Shown here piece after piece: positions 23,757-33,521 of a DNA stretch of 64,000 nucleotides. This DNA is from Picosynechococcus sp. PCC 7003 (GTDB taxonomy: Bacteria > Cyanobacteriota > Cyanobacteriia > Cyanobacteriales > MRBY01), in the NCBI RefSeq assembly GCF_001693255.1, contig NZ_CP016474.1:2002661-2066660 (forward strand), read 5' to 3'. The translations under genes and the position numbers were made by a program. Under the pieces are notes generated by a model. The model did no database searches and had not been told where the DNA came from. It was given only the letters and a program-made list of their open reading frames with translations. The stretch's first letter is position 1. Every line of letters starts with the position of its first letter.

Positions 23757-23762
23757 AGGAGT

Positions 23763-24386
23763 GTGACCCCTTTGATCATCGTCATCGACAACTATGACAG
23801 TTTTACCTACAACCTTGTTCAGTACCTCGGCGAATTAGGCAAAGAGCTGCCCGTGGCCCAGGACATTGAGGTGTATCGGAACGACAAAATCACCCTCGCC
23901 GAAATTCGCGCCAAGCAACCCGCTGGTATCGTCATTTCTCCGGGGCCGGGCCGTCCAGAAGATGCAGGCATTTCCTTGGCGGTGATCAAAGAATTAGGCC
24001 AGGAACTTCCCATCCTTGGGGTTTGTCTGGGACACCAAAGCATCGGCCAGGTGTTTGGGGGCAAAATCATCGGGGCCGCGACCCTGATGCATGGCAAAAT
24101 CTCCGCGATTCACCATGCCAACAAAGGGGTATTTGCTGGCTTAGACAATCCATTCCCCGCTACCCGCTACCATAGCTTGGTGATCGATAAAAATAACTAT
24201 CCTGATTGTTTAGAGGTCACCGCTTGGGTGGATGACGGTACGATTATGGGCGTACAACATCGGGACTATCCCCATATCCAAGGGGTACAATTCCATCCCG
24301 AGAGTATCTTGACCACGGCAGGTAAACAGCTTTTGCGGAATTTCCTCGTGACTCTGTCGCCTGTACCGATGCTTGTAACGAATTAG
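23763..24386 (+). CDS. trpG: Anthranilate/aminodeoxychorismate synthase glutaminase subunit
   Basis: A 207-residue class I glutamine amidotransferase from GTG 23763 behind AAAGGA. DNYDSFTYNLVQYLG at the start, PGPGRPEDAG, the catalytic Cys in GVCLGHQSIGQVFGG and the His/Glu pair in VQFHPESI are all present. It supplies ammonia to TrpE and, in many cyanobacteria, also to PabB, for tryptophan or folate synthesis. The partner subunit is not in the window. Confidence 0.92.
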   Translation: MTPLIIVIDNYDSFTYNLVQYLGELGKELPVAQDIEVYRNDKITLAEIRAKQPAGIVISPGPGRPEDAGISLAVIKELGQELPILGVCLGHQSIGQVFGGKIIGAATLMHGKISAIHHANKGVFAGLDNPFPATRYHSLVIDKNNYPDCLEVTAWVDDGTIMGVQHRDYPHIQGVQFHPESILTTAGKQLLRNFLVTLSPVPMLVTN

Positions 24387-24408
24387 TGAGGGGTTCCCCG
24401 ACATAACC

Positions 24409-25233
24409 ATGAAACGTAGACAGTTTATTCAGACCGCAGGAATTAGTGCTTTTGGGGCGATCGCCGGCTTTTCTCTGCTGCAAAAAAATCCCGTCCAAGC
24501 CCAAACCGGCAACCTTGATATTGAATGGCTGGGTCACACCTGTTTTTCCGTCAGTGGTGCGGGGACTAAAGTTCTCATTAATCCCTTCCGGGCCCTCAGT
24601 TGTACCGCCGGTTATCGAGACACATTTCCCCAGGCGGACATTGTCCTGTTGAGTAGCCAACTGTTCGACGAAGGCTACACCGATGGTTTACCCGGAGACC
24701 CCAGGATTCTGTTCCAAGCCGGGCAATATCCAGTCAATAACATCACCTTTGACGGCATTAGCCTCGCCCATGCCAACATTGACCGCTATCGGGGCTGGCG
24801 TTTTCCGCCGAACGTTGCCTGGAGCTGGCGTCAGGGAGGCATTAGCATCCTGCACCTCGGCGGTGCTGGGGAAGAAGTTGATATCGATGATTTTATTTTG
24901 ACCGGGGGCAGCCCAGATATCCTGATGATCCCCGTTGGGGGCACCGACGCCGACCCACGCAATATTCCCCCCAAGGGTTATACTCCGGCCCAAGCGCTCC
25001 AGGCCCTAGAGTTACTGCGTCCCAAAATTATTATCCCAACCCACTACAAAACTACGGCTGGAGACGACACCTGTGGGCTTCAGTCCATTGAATCTTTTTT
25101 AAACTTGGTAGACCGTAACGAAATTAAGGTGACCACGGTGGCTTCAAACCGCTTCCAGGTCAATCGTGCTGCCCTTTCCCAAGCCAATGCGGAGATTAAA
25201 GTTTTAAGCGATCGCCCCCTGTTGAGAGCCTAG
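24409..25233 (+). CDS. Tat-exported MBL-fold metallohydrolase
   Basis: A 274-residue protein with a twin-arginine signal peptide (MKRRQFIQTAGISAFGAIAG..., cleavage after about AQA). The mature part is a metallo-beta-lactamase fold of the UlaG-like type: IEWLGHTCFSV, ADIVLLSSQLFDEG, ISILHLGGAGEEV, and IIIPTHYKTT with the last His. The first metal motif is degenerate (SSQLF where HxHxDH is usual), so enzyme activity is uncertain. It probably acts in the periplasm or thylakoid lumen. A terminator follows. Confidence 0.8.
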   Translation: MKRRQFIQTAGISAFGAIAGFSLLQKNPVQAQTGNLDIEWLGHTCFSVSGAGTKVLINPFRALSCTAGYRDTFPQADIVLLSSQLFDEGYTDGLPGDPRILFQAGQYPVNNITFDGISLAHANIDRYRGWRFPPNVAWSWRQGGISILHLGGAGEEVDIDDFILTGGSPDILMIPVGGTDADPRNIPPKGYTPAQALQALELLRPKIIIPTHYKTTAGDDTCGLQSIESFLNLVDRNEIKVTTVASNRFQVNRAALSQANAEIKVLSDRPLLRA

Positions 25234-25263
25234 ACTGATCATCTTTATCCTTTGAGTAAACGA

Positions 25264-25288
25264 CCTCCAGAATCCTTGGGGGTTTTTT
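25264..25288 (+). terminator. Intrinsic terminator after the MBL-fold gene
   Basis: CCTCC (25264-25268) pairs with GGGGG (25278-25282) across AGAATCCTT, followed by six T at 25283-25288. Confidence 0.75.
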
Positions 25289-25401
25289 GATCGCGATTGT
25301 AAAACCTAGAAAATATTTGCCGTTTATTGACCCCACACCTGGGTATAAAGGGCAATCAAGCCTATTATTTTGGACATTAGATTTGCCTTAAATTCTCGCT
25401 T

Positions 25402-25719
25402 ATGCAATATTTTTTTCTCACCGAAGGGTGGCATATTGGCCGCGTTTGGGAGCCCGGTGGCCCCTGGGATATGCTCTCTTGGCGTCGTCCCCCCAAGATT
25501 CAACGAACCAACATCGCCATGGAAAACCAAGGGGAACGACTCTGGCTCTACCAAGTAGATGACCCGATCCTGATGCTGGAAGTGACGCCCGATCCCACTC
25601 GGGTCAAAACCGAGAACATCGGTCAAGTGATGATCAAACGCCTGATCAGTCCTGAAGAGGCGATCGCCCAATTAAACCAAGCCAACACCCTCTACAAAGA
25701 CCCAACTCCAGGCCATTAG
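25402..25719 (+). CDS. Conserved cyanobacterial hypothetical protein
   Basis: A 105-residue soluble protein (MQYFFLTEGWHIGRVWEPGG ... RLWLYQVDDPILMLEVTPDP). It resembles a small family seen across cyanobacteria without known function. No ribosome site is clear at ATG 25402. It precedes the long psbB leader and may be a separate unit. Confidence 0.65.
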   Translation: MQYFFLTEGWHIGRVWEPGGPWDMLSWRRPPKIQRTNIAMENQGERLWLYQVDDPILMLEVTPDPTRVKTENIGQVMIKRLISPEEAIAQLNQANTLYKDPTPGH

Positions 25720-26088
25720 CGCCATTACATTTCCTGCAATACGCTTGCCAAGCCCTCTAACAATAGTTACACTTCTTTAAACAATCTTCCCCCTAAACCC
25801 AGCACAAAACCTTTGTATCGTAGTTTAGAGAGAAGAAAAAAACGCTTAAGTCCTTGGGACAACTAGCAATAACAAAACAACTTTCTTGAGGATGCTTTGT
25901 AAACTTTTGTAAATTTTTCCGAGGAAGCTTTTATTAAAGTCTACGAAGACATTGCCGTCAAAAAGCCGTTTCAACTCAAAATCTTTCTATAGATTTGAAG
26001 TTGTTTTTCTCGGTTCAGACCAATCCTCGTTAATAATGAGAAAATATTTGGTCATAGTAGACACGATTGTTTAGGAGGAGAGTAGTCA
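25720..26088 (+). promoter_or_regulatory. Upstream region and leader of psbB
   Basis: 369 bases without a gene. It is AT-rich, with TTTGTAAACTTTTGTAAATTTTT near 25905 and a strong ribosome site GGAGGAGAG at 26072-26080 before the ATG. I cannot place -35/-10 boxes confidently. A long leader is usual for photosystem genes, so post-transcriptional control is possible. Confidence 0.5.
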
Positions 26089-27612
26089 ATGGGACTACCT
26101 TGGTACCGCGTACATACAGTCGTCCTTAACGACCCAGGTCGTCTGATTTCTGTACACCTCATGCACACTGCGCTTGTCGCAGGTTGGGCTGGCTCAATGG
26201 CCCTCTATGAGCTAGCAATTTTCGATCCCAGTGATCCCGTCCTCAATCCCATGTGGCGGCAGGGCATGTTCGTACTGCCGTTCATGGCACGGCTGGGCGT
26301 CACCGGCTCCTGGAATGGCTGGGATATCACTGGTGCCGTGGGCACTAACCCCGGTTTTTGGTCCTTTGAAGGCGTCGCCGCAGCACATATTGTTCTGTCT
26401 GGTCTTTTGTTCCTGGCTGCCGTATGGCACTGGGTTTATTGGGATCTTGATCTTTTTGTTGACTCCCGTACCGGTAAGCCAGCCCTGGACTTACCGAAAA
26501 TGTTTGGGATTCACCTGTTCTTATCTGGTCTTCTCTGCTTCGGTTTTGGAGCTTTCCACCTCAGCGGCGTCTGGGGGCCTGGCATGTGGGTTTCTGACCC
26601 CTATGGCATAACGGGCCACGTCCAAGCCGTTGCTCCCGATTGGGGCCCCAGTGGGTTTAACCCCTTTAGCCCTGGCGGTGTTGTGGCACACCACATTGCT
26701 GCTGGTATCGTTGGGATTATTGCTGGCCTCTTCCACCTCAGTGTGCGTCCCCCTGAGCGTCTTTATAAGGCACTCCGGATGGGTAACATTGAGACGGTTT
26801 TATCCAGTAGTATTGCAGCGGTCTTCTTTGCGGCATTCGTTGTCGCTGGCACCATGTGGTACGGCAACGCTACCACCCCCATCGAACTCTTTGGCCCGAC
26901 CCGTTATCAATGGGACCAAGGCTATTTCCAAAACGAAATTCAGCGCCGTGTAGATGCTGAAATTGCGTCAGGGGCAACGCCTGCGGAAGCTTGGAATACA
27001 ATTCCTGAAAAACTCGCTTTCTATGACTATGTCGGTAACAGTCCTGCAAAAGGTGGTTTGTTCCGCACAGGGCCGATGGATCAAGGTGATGGGATTGCTC
27101 AGTCTTGGGCTGGTCACCCTGTCTTCAAAGATGCAGAAGGCCGTGAACTTTTTGTGCGCCGGATGCCCAACTTCTTTGAAACCTTCCCCGTTGTTATGAC
27201 TGATGCGGATGGCGTCCTCCGGGCTGATATTCCGTTCCGTCGTTCTGAGTCCAAGTTCTCCGTTGAACAGGCTGGGGTTACGGTTTCTTTCTTGGGTGGT
27301 GAACTCAGTGGTCAAACCTTCACTGATGCTGCCACTGTAAGAAAATATGCTCGTCGCGCCCAGTTGGGTGAACCCTTTGAGTTTGATACTGAAACCCTTG
27401 GTTCTGACGGTGTATTCCGGACTAGCCCCCGTGGTTGGTTTACCTTCGGTCACGCTGTATTTGCGTTGCTGTTCTTCTTCGGTCATATCTGGCATGGGTC
27501 GCGTACTCTGTACCGTGATGTATTTGCTGGGGTTGACCCTGAACTCGCTGAAGAGCAAGTGGAATGGGGCTTCTTCCAGAAGGTTGGTGACAAGAGTACC
27601 CGTGCTAGCTAA
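26089..27612 (+). CDS. psbB: Photosystem II CP47 chlorophyll-binding protein
   Basis: A 507-residue protein, full length for CP47. It starts [19 protein letters not shown] and has six membrane helices with chlorophyll-ligating His (for example [53 protein letters not shown]), the large lumenal loop between helices five and six, and the end [21 protein letters not shown]. It is the inner antenna of photosystem II in thylakoids. A strong terminator follows 58 bases after the stop and no psbT lies behind it, so it appears monocistronic. Confidence 0.98.
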   Translation: MGLPWYRVHTVVLNDPGRLISVHLMHTALVAGWAGSMALYELAIFDPSDPVLNPMWRQGMFVLPFMARLGVTGSWNGWDITGAVGTNPGFWSFEGVAAAHIVLSGLLFLAAVWHWVYWDLDLFVDSRTGKPALDLPKMFGIHLFLSGLLCFGFGAFHLSGVWGPGMWVSDPYGITGHVQAVAPDWGPSGFNPFSPGGVVAHHIAAGIVGIIAGLFHLSVRPPERLYKALRMGNIETVLSSSIAAVFFAAFVVAGTMWYGNATTPIELFGPTRYQWDQGYFQNEIQRRVDAEIASGATPAEAWNTIPEKLAFYDYVGNSPAKGGLFRTGPMDQGDGIAQSWAGHPVFKDAEGRELFVRRMPNFFETFPVVMTDADGVLRADIPFRRSESKFSVEQAGVTVSFLGGELSGQTFTDAATVRKYARRAQLGEPFEFDTETLGSDGVFRTSPRGWFTFGHAVFALLFFFGHIWHGSRTLYRDVFAGVDPELAEEQVEWGFFQKVGDKSTRAS

Positions 27613-27670
27613 TTAAGCATCGGTACCCATTGCATCGATCGGAAAATTTTTTCCAATAGTTTATTTTGAG

Positions 27671-27701
27671 GAGGTTAGGTATTAAGCCTAGCCTCTTTTT
27701 T
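27671..27701 (+). terminator. Intrinsic terminator of psbB
   Basis: GAGGTTAGG (27671-27679) pairs with CCTAGCCTC (27687-27695), nine pairs with one G-T, seven-base loop, then six T. Confidence 0.9.
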
Positions 27702-27817
27702 CTTACAAAAATCAGTTGGATTTGAAGGATGTGGTGGCGGTTTTCTACACTGGTTGCCAAAGAGGAAGATTCTGCAAAATTGAGGTATTCCTTGAATCAA
27801 TTGAAGAAAATATCATT

Positions 27818-28126
27818 ATGTCGCTTTCTCCCAAGGCTCTCTATGATTGGTACCGCAACACCCTACGCAATCCCAAATATCGATGGTGGATTATTTTAGG
27901 CACTTTGGCATATTTGATCAGTCCCATTGATATCTCACCGGATTTCTTTCCCATTGCTGGTCAGATTGATGATGTGATGCTGGCGACCTTGTTGATTGCG
28001 GAATTGTCCCAAATGGCCTTGGCCTTTTTCCAAGCTCGTCAAGAAAATTCCCAAGGAAAAACGACAGCCCAGGGAGAAACGGCGGCAACGGTGGATATTC
28101 CTTCGGTTTCGGTAGACGAATCCTAG
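27818..28126 (+). CDS. DUF1232 (YkvA-like) membrane protein
   Basis: A 102-residue protein; ATG 27818 (MSLSPKALYDWYRNTL) is chosen over an upstream TTG. The DUF1232 signature LAYLISPIDISPDFFPIAGQIDD spans about residues 30-52 with a hydrophobic segment on each side. Function is unknown. The C-terminal tail is polar and low in complexity. It overlaps the convergent kinase gene by four bases. Confidence 0.8.
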   Translation: MSLSPKALYDWYRNTLRNPKYRWWIILGTLAYLISPIDISPDFFPIAGQIDDVMLATLLIAELSQMALAFFQARQENSQGKTTAQGETAATVDIPSVSVDES

Positions 28127-28827
28127 ATCAAAGCTTGTACGAGTAAAAAGGCGATCGCCGCGCTGCCGACGGGCACTAAAAAGTTATCAATGCCGAACTG
28201 GGCAATGCTTTCGAGCAAGGTGGCACTAAGGGAAACGATGAGGGCGATCGCCAACTTTTGCCAGAGCATTAGATCAAAGCTGAGAAACAACAAACCACAA
28301 ATCAAGAGACCAACCCCAAACATTGTGGCGGTGCCTTCGATGCTTTTTTTGTTGCCGAGAATTTCGTAGGGATGTTGACCCAATTGACTACCGACTACGG
28401 CGGCCAGACCATCGCCCCAGGCCATCACCAAAATGCCGAGCACCGCAAACACAGGTTGCTGAATTGACCAAAACCACCAGATCAATACCCCCATACTGAG
28501 GGCATAGAAAAAAGTGCCGAGGCTTTGGCGACCGACGCTATTCACGCTGGGCAAAATGGGTAGGAAGTAGGAAACTAAAGCGATTAAGCCTGCGATAAAG
28601 GCGGCGGCAATGCCAATTTCCATCGGAATGTCAAACCACCAAGCCAGGAGAATGACATTACCACTGCCGATATGAACGATCTTGCGGGTCAGTTCTGGGG
28701 TGAGGTGATTTTTGCGGCTCAGACCTTCGGCGATCGCCAACAGCGCCCCCAAATAAGTGATGACCGTTCCGAGGGGCATCCGGAGGGCTGGGGAAATAAT
28801 TTCTGCAAAGAGATGATTGACATCCAT
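28123..28827 (-). CDS. Phytol/polyprenol kinase-family membrane protein
   Basis: A 234-residue protein with about six or seven membrane helices, of the dolichol/phytol kinase and CDP-diglyceride synthase-like family. RKIVHIGSGNVILLAWW near residue 48, VMAWGDGLAAVVGS near 133 and GNKKSIEGTATMFGVG near 158 are its conserved blocks. VTE5-type homologues phosphorylate phytol from chlorophyll breakdown for tocopherol or fatty-acid phytyl esters. It lies 43 bases downstream of ileS in the same direction. Confidence 0.8.
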   Translation of the reverse strand: MDVNHLFAEIISPALRMPLGTVITYLGALLAIAEGLSRKNHLTPELTRKIVHIGSGNVILLAWWFDIPMEIGIAAAFIAGLIALVSYFLPILPSVNSVGRQSLGTFFYALSMGVLIWWFWSIQQPVFAVLGILVMAWGDGLAAVVGSQLGQHPYEILGNKKSIEGTATMFGVGLLICGLLFLSFDLMLWQKLAIALIVSLSATLLESIAQFGIDNFLVPVGSAAIAFLLVQALI

Positions 28828-28870
28828 AAAAAGCTAAGGGCGAGATTTGCTCTCACCCCTAAAGCGCAAC

Positions 28871-31762
28871 TTAGAATTGACCGGCTAAGGCTGCATTACA
28901 GCGTTCACAAATGGTGGGATCGTCCGTAAATGTTCCTACTTGCGTCGAATAATTCCAACAGCGATCGCATTTGTGACCGTCCGCTTTGACCACGGCGATT
29001 TGGAGCTGACCAGCGGCTAACTCCAGGGTGTCTTGGTACTGCTGATCATCGAGGGCTGCCGTCACAAATTCCACCTGGGAAACAAGGAGCAGATAACGCA
29101 GTTCATCCACCCGTGGAGACTCACTCAAACTATCGGCGGGATTCAAGGCGGCAAGCCAGTCTGTTAAAGCCCCATCCCCATCACGCATGAGAATTTTTGC
29201 TTCAAGGGATGCACCAATTAACTTTTCGGTGCGGGCTTTTTCGAGAACAAGGTTCACGCCATTGCGGATTTTGCGCAGTTCTTCCCAATGTTGGAACAAA
29301 GCGGCATCGGCGGCCCACTGGGGATCGAGTTGATACCAGCCGGCACTAAATACCGATTGATGCTCCGTTTCATAGGGTAAATTCTGCCAAATATCCTCCG
29401 CCATGTGACACAATACCGGGGCGATCGCCTTGGCGAGGGTTTCGAGGATAATCGCCATGACCGTTTGGCAACTGCGGCGACGGGGAGCATTGACATCAGA
29501 AATGTAGAGGCGATCCTTGGCAATATCGAGATAGAAATTCGACAGATCCACCACACAGAAATTCTGTACTTTTTGGAAGAATTTAAAGAATTGGAATTCC
29601 TCAAAAGCTTCTGTAACTTCTGTAAAAACATTGTGGGTTTGGTGCAGAATATACTGGTCTAATTCCGGTAAATCACTGTACGCTACGGCATCTTTCGCCG
29701 GATCAAAATCATGGATATTCCCTAATAAGAAACGGGCTGTATTACGGATTTTGCGATAAACATCCGCCAACTGCTTCAGGATCGTTTGCCCAATGGGCAC
29801 ATCCGAGGAGTAATCCACCGAAGAAACCCACAACCGCAGGACATCCGCGCCATAGGGCGGTTCGTTTTTCTGATTCTTGCCACCGTTGATAATGATATTG
29901 GGATCAACAACATTTCCTAGGGATTTACTCATTTTGTAGCCCTTTTCATCGAGCACAAAACCGTGGGTCAATACCGTTTTATAGGGGGCAACTCCATTCA
30001 CGGCCACACTGGTTAAGAGACTGGATTGGAACCAACCCCGGTGCTGGTCAGAGCCTTCTAAATACAGATCCACAGGGTAATTTAAACCGTCTCGCTGTTT
30101 GGCCACGGCCGCCCAAGAAGAACCCGAATCAAACCACACATCCATGGTATCTGTCCCCTTGCGGTAGGTGCGGCCATTGTCGCGATATTCTTTCGGTAAA
30201 AGCTCCTCGACCGAACGTTTCCACCAAGCATCAGAACCCTCTTTGGCGATGATTTCTTTGACGTGGTTAATGGTGGTTTCATTTAACAAAGCTTCCCCGG
30301 TTGCTTCGTCATAAAAAACAGGAATGGGGACACCCCAATTGCGTTGCCGGGAAATACACCAATCACTGCGATCGCCAACCATGGCCGTAATTCGATTTTC
30401 TCCCTGGGCCGGAATCCACCGCACCCCCTTAATCGCTTTGAGGGCTTCATCCCGGAACCCTTCCACGGAGGCGAACCACTGTTCTGTGGCCCGGAAAATC
30501 GTCGGTTTTTTGGTACGCCAATCGTAGGGATATTTGTGTTGGTAGACTTCTTGTTTTAAAAGAGCGCGTTTTTCCGTTAAAGCCGCGATGATTGCGTTGT
30601 TTGCTCCATCGAGAACATTTAATCCTGCAAATTCGCCTGCTTCTTCGGTGAGGGTACCTTCCGCATCTACCGGGGAAAGGATTGGCAAACCATATTTTTG
30701 GCCCGTGATGTAGTCTTCCTGACCATGGCCTGGCGCAGTGTGAACGAGGCCCGTCCCAGACTCCGTTGTGATGTAATCGCCACCAGCCACCACCGGACTT
30801 TGGCGATCGTAGAGGGGATGCTGATAGGTGCAATGTTCAAGGATTTCCCCTTTAAAGCTGGTTTTAACTGTTAAGGCAGCGTCAAAGGTTTTCGTTAAAC
30901 TTTCTGCGAGATCCTTGGCGACGATGAGATATTTCTGAGCGCACAGGTTGCCGTCGGTTTCCACGACGGCGTATTCCAGGGCCGGGTTGATCGCCACAGC
31001 TAAGTTACCGGGCAATGTCCAGGGAGTGGTTGTCCAGATTGCCACGCCTAAACTGTCAGCAAACTCGCCCAAAACAGCTTTGGCTTCAGGGCTTAGATCT
31101 GTGATCGGAAAAGAGACATAGATACTTTGGGAGGTATGGCCTTCGGGGTATTCGAGTTCTGCTTCGGCCAGGGCCGTTTGGGAACTCGGACTCCAATGGA
31201 CAGGCTTCAGACCGCGATAGATATAGCCTTTGAGGGCCATGTCGCCAAATACGCCAATTTGAGCCGCTTCGTATTCTGGGGTGAGGGTGAGATAAGGGTT
31301 TTCCCAATCGCCCCAAACGCCATACCGTTGAAATCCTGCTGCTTGGGCTTTTTGGGTTTTGAGGGCAAAGTCACGGGCTTTGTAGCGCAGTTTAAGGGGC
31401 GTGAGATTTTGCCGGGCATCGGCACTGAGATTTTGCAGTACCTTTAATTCGATGGGTAAACCGTGACAATCCCAACCGGGGACATAGTGGGTTTTGTAGC
31501 CTTGTAAGAGCTTGTACTTATTGATGATGTCCTTCAGTACTTTGTTTAGGGCGTGACCCATGTGGAGGTCGCCGTTGGCATAGGGGGGGCCATCATGCAG
31601 CGTAAAGAAGTCTTTGGGGTTATTCTGCGCTAGGTCTTCGTAAATGCGGTTTTCTTGCCAGAATTTTTGGATTTCTGGTTCTTTTTGGGGAGCATTCGCC
31701 CGCATATTAAAGGTGGTTTTCGGCAAATTAACGGTATCTTTGTAGCTCTTTGCGTCTGTCAC
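28871..31762 (-). CDS. ileS: Isoleucyl-tRNA synthetase
   Basis: A 963-residue class I synthetase, normal length for the bacterial type. HIGH-like motif PYANGDLHMGHALNK at about residues 60-74, the editing (CP1) domain with TTTPWTLPGN and TAPGHGQEDY, KMSKS in GYKMSKSLGNVVDP near 610, and a C-terminal zinc ribbon CDRCWNYS ... CERCNAAL. It charges tRNA-Ile. Not overlapped by other genes. Confidence 0.97.
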   Translation of the reverse strand: MTDAKSYKDTVNLPKTTFNMRANAPQKEPEIQKFWQENRIYEDLAQNNPKDFFTLHDGPPYANGDLHMGHALNKVLKDIINKYKLLQGYKTHYVPGWDCHGLPIELKVLQNLSADARQNLTPLKLRYKARDFALKTQKAQAAGFQRYGVWGDWENPYLTLTPEYEAAQIGVFGDMALKGYIYRGLKPVHWSPSSQTALAEAELEYPEGHTSQSIYVSFPITDLSPEAKAVLGEFADSLGVAIWTTTPWTLPGNLAVAINPALEYAVVETDGNLCAQKYLIVAKDLAESLTKTFDAALTVKTSFKGEILEHCTYQHPLYDRQSPVVAGGDYITTESGTGLVHTAPGHGQEDYITGQKYGLPILSPVDAEGTLTEEAGEFAGLNVLDGANNAIIAALTEKRALLKQEVYQHKYPYDWRTKKPTIFRATEQWFASVEGFRDEALKAIKGVRWIPAQGENRITAMVGDRSDWCISRQRNWGVPIPVFYDEATGEALLNETTINHVKEIIAKEGSDAWWKRSVEELLPKEYRDNGRTYRKGTDTMDVWFDSGSSWAAVAKQRDGLNYPVDLYLEGSDQHRGWFQSSLLTSVAVNGVAPYKTVLTHGFVLDEKGYKMSKSLGNVVDPNIIINGGKNQKNEPPYGADVLRLWVSSVDYSSDVPIGQTILKQLADVYRKIRNTARFLLGNIHDFDPAKDAVAYSDLPELDQYILHQTHNVFTEVTEAFEEFQFFKFFQKVQNFCVVDLSNFYLDIAKDRLYISDVNAPRRRSCQTVMAIILETLAKAIAPVLCHMAEDIWQNLPYETEHQSVFSAGWYQLDPQWAADAALFQHWEELRKIRNGVNLVLEKARTEKLIGASLEAKILMRDGDGALTDWLAALNPADSLSESPRVDELRYLLLVSQVEFVTAALDDQQYQDTLELAAGQLQIAVVKADGHKCDRCWNYSTQVGTFTDDPTICERCNAALAGQF

Positions 31763-31915
31763 GGTGGCTGTGGTGGCTGATGTTTACAAATGTTTGCTAT
31801 GGCTGATTTTAACTTGCCATGGCTTTTCCCGTGAATCTTGCGACGGAAAGGCGATCGCCCCCGCCCTAGGGTTTACCAATAAAATGGAAGGCGATCGGTA
31901 ACGGAGATCAAGGCG

Positions 31916-32536
31916 ATGCTGACGAAACAACGGGCGGATCGGGTACTGCTGAGTAATATCAGTTGGCAGCAGTTTGAAAATATCTTGCGGGATTTGGGGG
32001 AAACCCGTGCCAGTCGCGTGGCCTACTGTGATGGAACTTTAGAAATTATGACGCCCCTCCCTGAACATGAATTTTATAAAGAGGCGATTGGTGATGCGAT
32101 CAAAGATTGCGCTGACGAACTAGAAATTGATTACGAAAGTCTTGGCTCGACGACCTGGCGTAAACCAGCGGCAAAAGCAGGCTTAGAACCGGACAACTGT
32201 TTTTACTTTCAAAATGAGCCTTTAATTCGGGGCCAGTTGGACTATGACCTGAGTAAAGATCCGCCCCCCGATTTGGCTTTAGAAATTGAACTGACCAGCC
32301 GCTCCCTCGAACGATTTCCCATCTATGGGCGGTTGGGGGTGCCGGAAATTTGGAGCTATGAAGACGGCGAAATCACCATTTATTTACTTGACCGAGGAGA
32401 ATATCGTGTGTCTGAAATGAGTTTGGCCCTGCCGCAAATTTCCGTGACAAAAATGATGGCATTGATTGAGGAAAATCGTCCCCTAGGCCGCCGGGCAATT
32501 CGCCGCGCCATTCGGGAGTGGGCAAAAACCCTGTAG
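31916..32536 (+). CDS. Uma2 family (DUF820) endonuclease-like protein
   Basis: A 206-residue protein of the Uma2 family, abundant in cyanobacteria and with a PD-(D/E)XK fold. RVAYCDGTLEIMTPLPEHE, the Asp in EPDNCFYF, and DLALEIELTSRSLERFPIYGRLGVPEIWSY give the catalytic-type residues. Biological role is unclear; copies multiply and decay. A damaged copy of its 3' end lies at 33361-33460, before hemB. Confidence 0.85.
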   Translation: MLTKQRADRVLLSNISWQQFENILRDLGETRASRVAYCDGTLEIMTPLPEHEFYKEAIGDAIKDCADELEIDYESLGSTTWRKPAAKAGLEPDNCFYFQNEPLIRGQLDYDLSKDPPPDLALEIELTSRSLERFPIYGRLGVPEIWSYEDGEITIYLLDRGEYRVSEMSLALPQISVTKMMALIEENRPLGRRAIRRAIREWAKTL

Positions 32537-32650
32537 TATCTTGCAATGGTTGCGGATCATTGAGGACTGTTATGTTTTCACAACAGAAAAAAGATGATCT
32601 CCATACAAACCGGATAAAATTTCAACGTTCGCGCTCACAGATGCAGGGCG

Positions 32651-33052
32651 TTATGCATTCATTGGGGAACATATTTCAATTAATGTCCCTTCTATTGAGC
32701 GAACGTAAGCCACGGTTTGGCCCCATGGTTTTTCAACTGGTGCTGAAATCGAGTTTGCACCTGCTTTCACAGCTTGATTATAAACTGCATTTACGTTGTC
32801 ATTGACAAAAACGATTTCTTGGCCAACAGGATCTTTTTCTGGTGTGATTTTTTGATACTTACCGCCTAGATTAAGTTGTCCCATTTCTGGAGAAGCAAAC
32901 CCTAAAATTGCCCCTTCTGTTTCCATTTCTCCATATAGCACTATTCCGTTGTCTTCATGCTCCATTCGTATTTTTATTCCGAATGCCTCTTTATAAAATT
33001 GAAGAGTTTTTTTTACATCATCTACATAAATGATTACAAATCCTAATTTCAT
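32651..33052 (-). CDS. VOC-family (glyoxalase/dioxygenase-like) protein
   Basis: A 133-residue protein with a single vicinal-oxygen-chelate fold: FVIIYVDDVKKTLQFYKEAFG at the start, EIVFVNDNVNAVYNQAVKAGA and AYVRSIEGTLIEICSP at the end (Glu as metal ligand). It has a GGAG ribosome site. The gene and its surroundings are AT-rich with no HIP1 octamer, unlike the neighbours, and sit between a Uma2 gene and a decayed Uma2 copy, so it was probably acquired. The substrate is unknown. Confidence 0.8.
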   Translation of the reverse strand: MKLGFVIIYVDDVKKTLQFYKEAFGIKIRMEHEDNGIVLYGEMETEGAILGFASPEMGQLNLGGKYQKITPEKDPVGQEIVFVNDNVNAVYNQAVKAGANSISAPVEKPWGQTVAYVRSIEGTLIEICSPMNA

Positions 33053-33360
33053 CTTTGCTTCTCCTTGTGCTATGTATTATGCGGAAAACGTCCATCTAAA
33101 ATGCCTCATAGTAATTTCATTAAGAATAATTCCGTATAAAACCCCTATTGAGGATGTTATGCAGACGACATCCTTATAAGGTGGTTATCCAGGTATTGTA
33201 CAGACTTCGTTTCCATCATAAACAATAAGCTCTGCATAAGTTCCTGAATGTTTTTCGTGGAGTGATTAGCCTTAGCATAGTGACCCTGGCACTGGGCTTG
33301 ATCAGAGCAAAAAGACGATTTTCAATTTTAGGGTCATTCTTGAACATAGATTATTGAGAG

Positions 33361-33460
33361 GTTGGGCCATCCGCTGTGCTATTCGAGAGTGGACGCAAAC
33401 CCTTTAGGCCAAGCCAAAACTTGCTAATCATTGAGGACTGTTACGTTTCAGTAAAGGAAC
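33361..33460 (+). pseudogene. Remnant of a second Uma2 gene
   Basis: About 15 codons ending in TAG at about 33405 translate to WAIRCAIREWTQTL, matching the last residues RAIRRAIREWAKTL of the Uma2 gene at 31916. After 19 intervening bases in both copies comes ATCATTGAGGACTGTTA (32558 and 33431 areas). Nothing upstream of the remnant resembles the rest of the gene. The rest of 33053-33521 shows a GGATGT/ACATCC hairpin near 33155 and no gene. Confidence 0.7.
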
Positions 33461-33521
33461 AGGGGCGATCGCCTAAACTATTCAGAAGCAATTTTTCATC
33501 TGGATTTTATTTTTGCCAACT

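Noticed and set aside
26968-27558. 196-residue frame opposite psbB
   Set aside because: A shadow of the strongly conserved psbB coding strand.
32590-33180. VOC gene as an integron cassette (GCATAACGCCC after its stop; GTTATGC near 33158)
   Set aside because: Only an attC-like left half is visible; no matching right half, no integrase and no second cassette, so the claim is not supported.
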